From contig OZ221973.1 in assembly GCA_965119745.1 (NCBI GenBank), positions 1,984,001-2,048,000 of the forward strand: a stretch of DNA of 64,000 nucleotides, in the 5' to 3' direction. This document shows positions 59,950 through 64,000 of the stretch, in pieces (position 1 is the first letter of the stretch; every line of letters starts with the position of its first letter). Both the position numbers and the translations under genes were made by a program. The notes below the pieces were generated by a model. It had not been told where the DNA came from. It made no database searches and saw only the letters and a program-made list of their open reading frames with translations. Source of the DNA: CAJFUR01 sp904420575. GTDB lineage: Bacteria; Actinomycetota; Coriobacteriia; Coriobacteriales; Eggerthellaceae.

Positions 59950-60753
59950 ATGGAGCTTTTCCAGGCAGAACATATCGCCGTGTCGTACCGGGTGGGCGGC
60001 AAGGACCGGTCCCTGTTCGGGGACGTGTCGTTCGCGCTGCGCGAAGGGACCGTCTACGACCTGGTGGGGCCGTCGGGTGCCGGCAAGTCGACGTTGCTGC
60101 GCGCCTGCGCGCTCATGATGGCGCGTGATGCGGGCGAGCTGTATTTGGACGGCGAGCCGTCTTCCGGCTTCAAGCCGTGCGAATGGCGGCGGCGCGTGTG
60201 CCTGGTGCCGCAGAAGCCGTCGCTGGTGGCAGGCACGGTGCGCGACAACCTGCTGCTTCCCTGGAGGCTCAAGGTCCGCGCCGGCGAGGCGCCCCCGGCC
60301 GACGACGCCCTGCGCGAGCTGCTGCGCTACGCCGAGCTGGACGACGTGGGGCTCGATCGCGACGTGTCGCAGCTCTCCGGCGGCCAGCAGGCGCGTGTCG
60401 CCCTTTTGCGCGCGTTCGCCACGCGCCCCGCGGTGCTGCTGCTCGACGAGGTGGACGCCGCGCTCGACGACGAGTCCGCCTGCGCGGTCGGGCGGCTGAC
60501 CAAGGCCCTGGTCGGCACCTGCATGACGTGCCTGCGCATCCGGCACCGGGCCGCCGACGGGTTCGCCTCCGGCACGTTCGCCCTGCGCGGCGGCGCGCTT
60601 TCGTATGTCGACAACCCGCCCCATTCCGGCGGCACGGCCTGCACCGAGGGCTTCGACCCGGCCGACTACGCGGCCCTCGGGCGGCTTTCCGCCCCGCTTG
60701 GCGCGCCTGCGGCCGCAGAGGCCTCCCCGGCCGAAGGGGGGCGGCGCGCGTGA
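59950..60753 (+). CDS. YbbL/FetA-type ABC transporter ATPase
   Basis: A 267-residue ATPase with Walker A GPSGAGKST, signature LSGGQQAR and Walker B LLLDEVDAALDD. The closest known type is FetA (YbbL), which works with FetB in metal (iron) homeostasis. The last ~60 residues are a divergent extension. The ribosome site is weak. It overlaps the permease gene start (GTGA), forming a clear two-gene unit. Confidence 0.87.
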   Translation: MELFQAEHIAVSYRVGGKDRSLFGDVSFALREGTVYDLVGPSGAGKSTLLRACALMMARDAGELYLDGEPSSGFKPCEWRRRVCLVPQKPSLVAGTVRDNLLLPWRLKVRAGEAPPADDALRELLRYAELDDVGLDRDVSQLSGGQQARVALLRAFATRPAVLLLDEVDAALDDESACAVGRLTKALVGTCMTCLRIRHRAADGFASGTFALRGGALSYVDNPPHSGGTACTEGFDPADYAALGRLSAPLGAPAAAEASPAEGGRRA

Positions 60754-61556
60754 ACGGCGGCGTGGTGGACATCGGCTATGTGGAGCTGTTCGCGGCGAGC
60801 GCCCTCATGCTGGTGGCGGGGCTGGTGTCGTGGAAGCTGGAGCTGGGGCAGACCAAGCGCATCGTCGTGTCGTCGGTGCGCACGTTCGTGCAGCTTCTGG
60901 CCGCGGGCTTCGTGCTCATGTACCTGTTCCAGTACCAGACGTGGTGGCTCGTGCTGCTGGCGCTGGGCGCCATGGTGCTGGCGGCCACGCAGATAGCCAC
61001 GTCGCGCGTCAAGAGCTCCCTCAAGGGTTTGTGGCCGGCCGTGTTCGTGTCGCTGTTCGCCTCGTCTGTGGCGGTGGGCTTCGTGGTGGTGGAGGGCGTC
61101 ATCCATGCCGATCCGTGGTACAGCGCGCGCCAGGTCATCCCCATAGCGGGCATGATAATCGGCAACGCCATGTCGGCCACGGCCGTGGCCATCGACCGGC
61201 TGTTCGCCGACCTGGAATCGCGCTCCGACGAGATGTTCACGCTGGTGGCTCTGGGCGCCACGGCCAAGGAGGCGGCGTTCCCCTCGCTCAAGGCGGCCAT
61301 CGGCGCGGGCATGACGCCCATCCTGGCGTCGATGTCGGCGGCGGGCATCGTCACCATCCCCGGCATGATGTCGGGCCAGCTGCTGGCCGGCGCCGACCCG
61401 CTGGCCGCGGCGAAGTACCAGATCGTGGTCATGCTCATGCTTTCGGCGGCCAACACCGTGGCCATCGTCATGGCCTGCTATCTGACGTATCGCAAGCGCT
61501 TCTCGGCGAGCGGATATTATGTGGACAAAGGCATCCGGGACGATAATCCTTTATAA
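60750..61556 (+). CDS. YbbM/FetB-type ABC transporter permease
   Basis: A 268-residue membrane protein with about seven helices. The UPF0014/FetB signature region VIPIAGMIIGNAMSATAVAIDR and the motif ATAKEAAFPSLKAAIGAGMTPIL are strongly conserved. It partners the ATPase at 59950. In E. coli FetAB exports iron; a similar metal-homeostasis role is plausible here beside Fe-S and molybdenum proteins. Confidence 0.92.
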   Translation: MNGGVVDIGYVELFAASALMLVAGLVSWKLELGQTKRIVVSSVRTFVQLLAAGFVLMYLFQYQTWWLVLLALGAMVLAATQIATSRVKSSLKGLWPAVFVSLFASSVAVGFVVVEGVIHADPWYSARQVIPIAGMIIGNAMSATAVAIDRLFADLESRSDEMFTLVALGATAKEAAFPSLKAAIGAGMTPILASMSAAGIVTIPGMMSGQLLAGADPLAAAKYQIVVMLMLSAANTVAIVMACYLTYRKRFSASGYYVDKGIRDDNPL

Positions 61557-61588
61557 TCGCCTGTATCCCGCAGGAAAGGAAAAACCCC

Positions 61589-62038
61589 GTGGCGCAGGGC
61601 GAAAAGAAGTTTTCCCACATAACGGTGACCTCGGACGAGGACGACGACTTCGTCATACAGGCCGGCGTGCCCGCCGGCTCCCGCAGCGCCGCGCCCGACG
61701 AAGCGCAGGCTGCTCGCGAGGACGAGGCCGCAGGGGAGGCGTCCGCCCAAGGCGGGGAGGCAGGCGACGAAGCAGGACGGGAAGACGACGCGGCCGCCGA
61801 GGCCGACGGCGTCGAAAGAGCCGACGAAGCCATCGCCGACGAGGAAGCGGACGGGCCCCTTCCGGATGCCGGCCGCAGCGCCTCTGCGCGGTCGGGAAAG
61901 AAGAAGGACGCCTACCGCGAGACGACGATGGAGGACCTGGAAGCCACGCCCATGTCCCTGACCCAGAAGGTCATCATCGCGCTGGCGCTGCTGCTCGTCG
62001 TCGTGGCCGTCGTGTACTACTTCCTTTTCTTGCGCTGA
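61589..62038 (+). CDS. Acidic tail-anchored membrane protein
   Basis: A 149-residue protein. The first ~110 residues are Asp/Glu/Ala-rich and probably disordered. A single C-terminal membrane helix (VIIALALLLVVVAVVYYFLF) ends one residue before the stop. No known domain. The GTG start follows AGGAAAGGA. It is 32 bp after fetB-like and 56 bp before the next single-pass protein; the pair may form a membrane complex. Confidence 0.7.
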   Translation: MAQGEKKFSHITVTSDEDDDFVIQAGVPAGSRSAAPDEAQAAREDEAAGEASAQGGEAGDEAGREDDAAAEADGVERADEAIADEEADGPLPDAGRSASARSGKKKDAYRETTMEDLEATPMSLTQKVIIALALLLVVVAVVYYFLFLR

Positions 62039-62094
62039 CGTACGCCGCGCCCGCAGGGCGGCACGGTCCTTTTGGAAGGCTAGGTCGACATACG

Positions 62095-63300
62095 ATGCCC
62101 AAACACGCAGCAAACGAATCCCAAGGCACCAATCCGGCCAGCCGTCGGCAGCCGCCGACGGCCGAGCGCGCCGAACGCGACGAGCGGATCGGCCTGACGG
62201 AGGCGTTCTCCCCTGTAGCCGCCGACGGCGAGCCCGGCTTTCCCGCCGCTTCCGCAGACGGGGACGAGCCCATCGGCCTCACCCAGGCGTTCGCGCCGGT
62301 GGATCCCTCTTCTGCGTCTGCGAGCGCGGGTGCGGGCGCCCATGCGGGCGGATTCAGCTACCGCGGCGACAACGACGACGAATACCCCGACGCCTTCGAG
62401 AGCCTGGAGCCCCACCCCGAGCCTCCCGTGCTGTTTGACGACGTCGTGGACGTGGCGCCCGAGGCGCCCGCCGCACGCCATGGCAAGGAAGAGCGTAAGG
62501 CGAAGAAGGACGAGATCCCTGCCTACCTGCGCAAGTCGCGCCGCATGCGCCGCTTGCTCATCGTGGTGGTGGTGCTGCTGGTCCTGCTGATCGCGGCCTT
62601 GGGCTACTTCACCTTCAAGCTGATCGAGGAAAGCCAGATGCTAGCGACGCAGCAGGCGCAGGAGCTGAAGAGCGTGGAAGAGGTCGACGCCCTCCAGGAC
62701 GACGACGCGAAGGACGCCGAGACCCAGGCGGTGAAGAAGACCGAGGCTCCCGAGCTGACGGCGCTTCTGGGGCTCACGCAGGACCAGGCCGTCGAGGCGC
62801 TGCAGCGCGGGGCGACCGTCACCAGCTCGCGCGAGGTGAACGAGGAAGGCAACCCCATCAAGTCGACTGCCACGGTGGCGCTCACGTCCGAGCCCGCCGA
62901 CAACCGCACCGGCACGCCCACGGTCTATCTGGGCATGGACGAGGCGGGGGCCGTTATCCAGGCAGGGTATTCGGCTTCGGTGGCCGCGCTCGGCTATGGC
63001 GACTTCAGCTTCTCGGAAGCGGTGAAGAACGAGAACATCGTGGAGAAGACGCTGCAGGAGGCCGGCATCGCCGTTCCCGAAGGTTCGGCGCAGCTGCCCG
63101 AGGACAAGGCGGCGTACTCCACGTACGCCAGCGACGGCAAGACGCTCGTCAAGAAAAGCTGCTCGTTCTCCGGTTCGGTGGACATCGACGGCGCGCCCCA
63201 CGAGTGGTCGGCCGTGCTGTCCTACGACTACTCCACCGCGAACACCTCCGGCAACCTGGCCGACACCATCCGCATCATCTACGTCTACATCAACGCGTAG
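62095..63300 (+). CDS. Single-pass membrane protein with extracytoplasmic domain
   Basis: A 401-residue protein of unknown function. A disordered cytosolic N-terminus (about residues 1-155) has two copies of RIGLTEAF / PIGLTQAFAPV. One membrane helix (about 160-185) follows a basic patch (RKSRRMRR). An extracytoplasmic domain (about 225-401) has regular beta character. I recognise it only as a conserved-looking Coriobacteriia membrane protein. The repeated IGLT(E/Q)AF motif is a likely docking peptide. The ribosome site is weak. Confidence 0.72.
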   Translation: MPKHAANESQGTNPASRRQPPTAERAERDERIGLTEAFSPVAADGEPGFPAASADGDEPIGLTQAFAPVDPSSASASAGAGAHAGGFSYRGDNDDEYPDAFESLEPHPEPPVLFDDVVDVAPEAPAARHGKEERKAKKDEIPAYLRKSRRMRRLLIVVVVLLVLLIAALGYFTFKLIEESQMLATQQAQELKSVEEVDALQDDDAKDAETQAVKKTEAPELTALLGLTQDQAVEALQRGATVTSSREVNEEGNPIKSTATVALTSEPADNRTGTPTVYLGMDEAGAVIQAGYSASVAALGYGDFSFSEAVKNENIVEKTLQEAGIAVPEGSAQLPEDKAAYSTYASDGKTLVKKSCSFSGSVDIDGAPHEWSAVLSYDYSTANTSGNLADTIRIIYVYINA

Positions 63301-63307
63301 GGAACCC

Positions 63308-63366
63308 GGCAGCGGGCCAGACCCGCTGCCGCCCGAAACGGCCGCTTTCGGCCGCGAAAGCGGCCG
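63308..63366 (+). terminator. Two tandem terminator hairpins
   Basis: GGCAGCGGG (63308-63316) pairs with CCCGCTGCC (63322-63330), and CGGCCGCTTTCG (63339-63350) pairs with 63355-63366 around GCCG. Both lie directly after the last rightward gene. Confidence 0.75.
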
Positions 63367-63385
63367 AACCCCCGCCTCTCGACCG

Positions 63386-63460
63386 ATTGTCGCCCCGAGA
63401 ATGCTCCTCAGGAATCGAGGCGCACTTTCGGGGCGACAATGTGCCTGTGGGGGAGCATTC
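63386..63460. repeat. Interleaved inverted repeats with pseudoknot topology
   Basis: Arm A ATTGTCGCCCCGA (63386-63398) pairs with A' (63428-63440). Arm B GAATGCTCC (63399-63407), immediately next to A, pairs with B' (63452-63460). The order A-B-A'-B' allows either hairpin or both as an H-type pseudoknot. The region separates two convergent genes. Confidence 0.6.
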
Positions 63461-63486
63461 CCTCCGCAGCTGCTTCCCTGCTCGCC

Positions 63487-63897
63487 TTATTCCGCCTGCT
63501 CGGTCTCGCGCGCGGGGCGGGGTTTGGCCGGTACGGTGGGGATGCGCACGATCATCAGGTAGAGCAAAAACACGGCCACGCACCCCAGCACCACCCAGAC
63601 GGCGGGTTTCTGCACGAAGTACGCGCTTGCCCCCAAGAGGGCGAACGACACGGCCAGGATGCGGGCCTTCGTGGCGGCGGGGATGCCTCCAGCCTGCTTG
63701 AACGCCTCCACGTAGGTCTGGTACACGCGGGTCGAGCAGATCCACGCATGGCAGCGCGGGGACGATTTCGCGAACAGGAACGTGGCCAGAAGCAAAAGCG
63801 GCGTGGTGGGCAGCACGGGCACGAACACGCCGATGCATCCCAGGATGCAGGCGGTCCATGCTCCCACGAGCATGGCGAGGCGGGCGAGACGGTTCAC
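63487..63897 (-). CDS. DUF454 (YbaN-like) inner membrane protein
   Basis: A 136-residue protein of the YbaN/DUF454 family, with four hydrophobic segments. The family core GCIGVFVPVLPTTPLLLLATFLFAK-type stretch is followed by SSPRCHAWICSTRVYQTYVE. Function is unknown; it is often near heme or metal genes. The GTG start follows GGAAGGA. It converges on the cluster ending at 63300, so it is not part of that transcript. Confidence 0.92.
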   Translation of the reverse strand: MNRLARLAMLVGAWTACILGCIGVFVPVLPTTPLLLLATFLFAKSSPRCHAWICSTRVYQTYVEAFKQAGGIPAATKARILAVSFALLGASAYFVQKPAVWVVLGCVAVFLLYLMIVRIPTVPAKPRPARETEQAE

Positions 63898-64000
63898 GGG
63901 GCGGTCCTTCCTTCGGGAGGGTCGTCGGGTTCGCCGACGCCGCAGGCTTGCGGCTGATGGTGGGCACCAGTATAGCCGATGTGCTGCCGCCGTGCGCGGA

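Overview
The window is high-GC DNA (roughly two thirds G+C) from an anaerobic actinobacterium, most likely family Eggerthellaceae (Eggerthella, Gordonibacter or a relative). The clues are several Tat-exported flavoprotein and molybdopterin reductases, 12-TM LuxR-type membrane regulators, a pdxST/PdxR vitamin B6 locus, a two-gene SUF system, and many LysR regulators beside redox genes. I found no tRNA, rRNA, insertion sequence, prophage or CRISPR array.

Layout. 1-3557: pyridoxal phosphate synthesis (pdxT cut by the window edge, pdxS) with a divergent MocR-type regulator, followed by a convergent MFS exporter. 4.9-10 kb: a LysR regulator, a Tat flavoprotein reductase with a C-terminal FMN-binding domain, a second LysR gene with a damaged 3' end, and a DUF362 protein. 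10.2-15.3 kb: a complete DMSO-reductase-type operon (catalytic, four-cluster ferredoxin, TorD chaperone, DmsC anchor). 15.4-25.6 kb: a HipA-like kinase, a LysR regulator, and a dense set of small flavin and NADPH redox proteins (flavodoxins, FMN reductases, aldo/keto reductases, exported DUF362 protein, flavin reductase). The leftward part of that set looks controlled by a MerR protein at 25.8 kb. 26.5-35.2 kb: Rieske oxygenase, S-adenosylhomocysteinase behind a candidate SAH riboswitch, a membrane glycosyltransferase, ComF, a structured untranslated RNA leading into a solute-binding lipoprotein, and the two-gene SUF system. 35.5-45 kb: a second flavoprotein reductase with its LuxR-type membrane regulator, an M16C peptidase and a pilin/SpaA-like surface adhesin. 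45-51.2 kb: an oligopeptide ABC importer (oppA, oppB, oppC, oppD, oppF).

51.8-63.3 kb is the most unusual part. A molybdopterin enzyme of the acetylene hydratase/catechol dehydroxylase type has only one cysteine in its first ~110 residues, so it should lack the usual N-terminal [4Fe-4S] cluster. It is followed on the same strand by a two-cluster ferredoxin subunit, two YegP-like proteins, a zinc-ribbon protein, a LuxR-type membrane regulator, two small membrane proteins resembling SpoVAC/SpoVAE, a 13-cysteine protein, a trigger-factor-like chaperone without a ribosome-binding domain, and a YbbL/YbbM (FetAB)-type ABC pair. This set is the best candidate for an undescribed system.

Regulation visible in the DNA: a MerR-type promoter with a 20-bp perfect palindrome in a 19-bp spacer; a repeated LysR-type box (ATAG-N7-CTNT) in front of several redox genes; a candidate SAH riboswitch; a structured leader RNA; and many strong GC-rich terminator hairpins. 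All assignments come from reading the sequence and from family knowledge; no database search was run.
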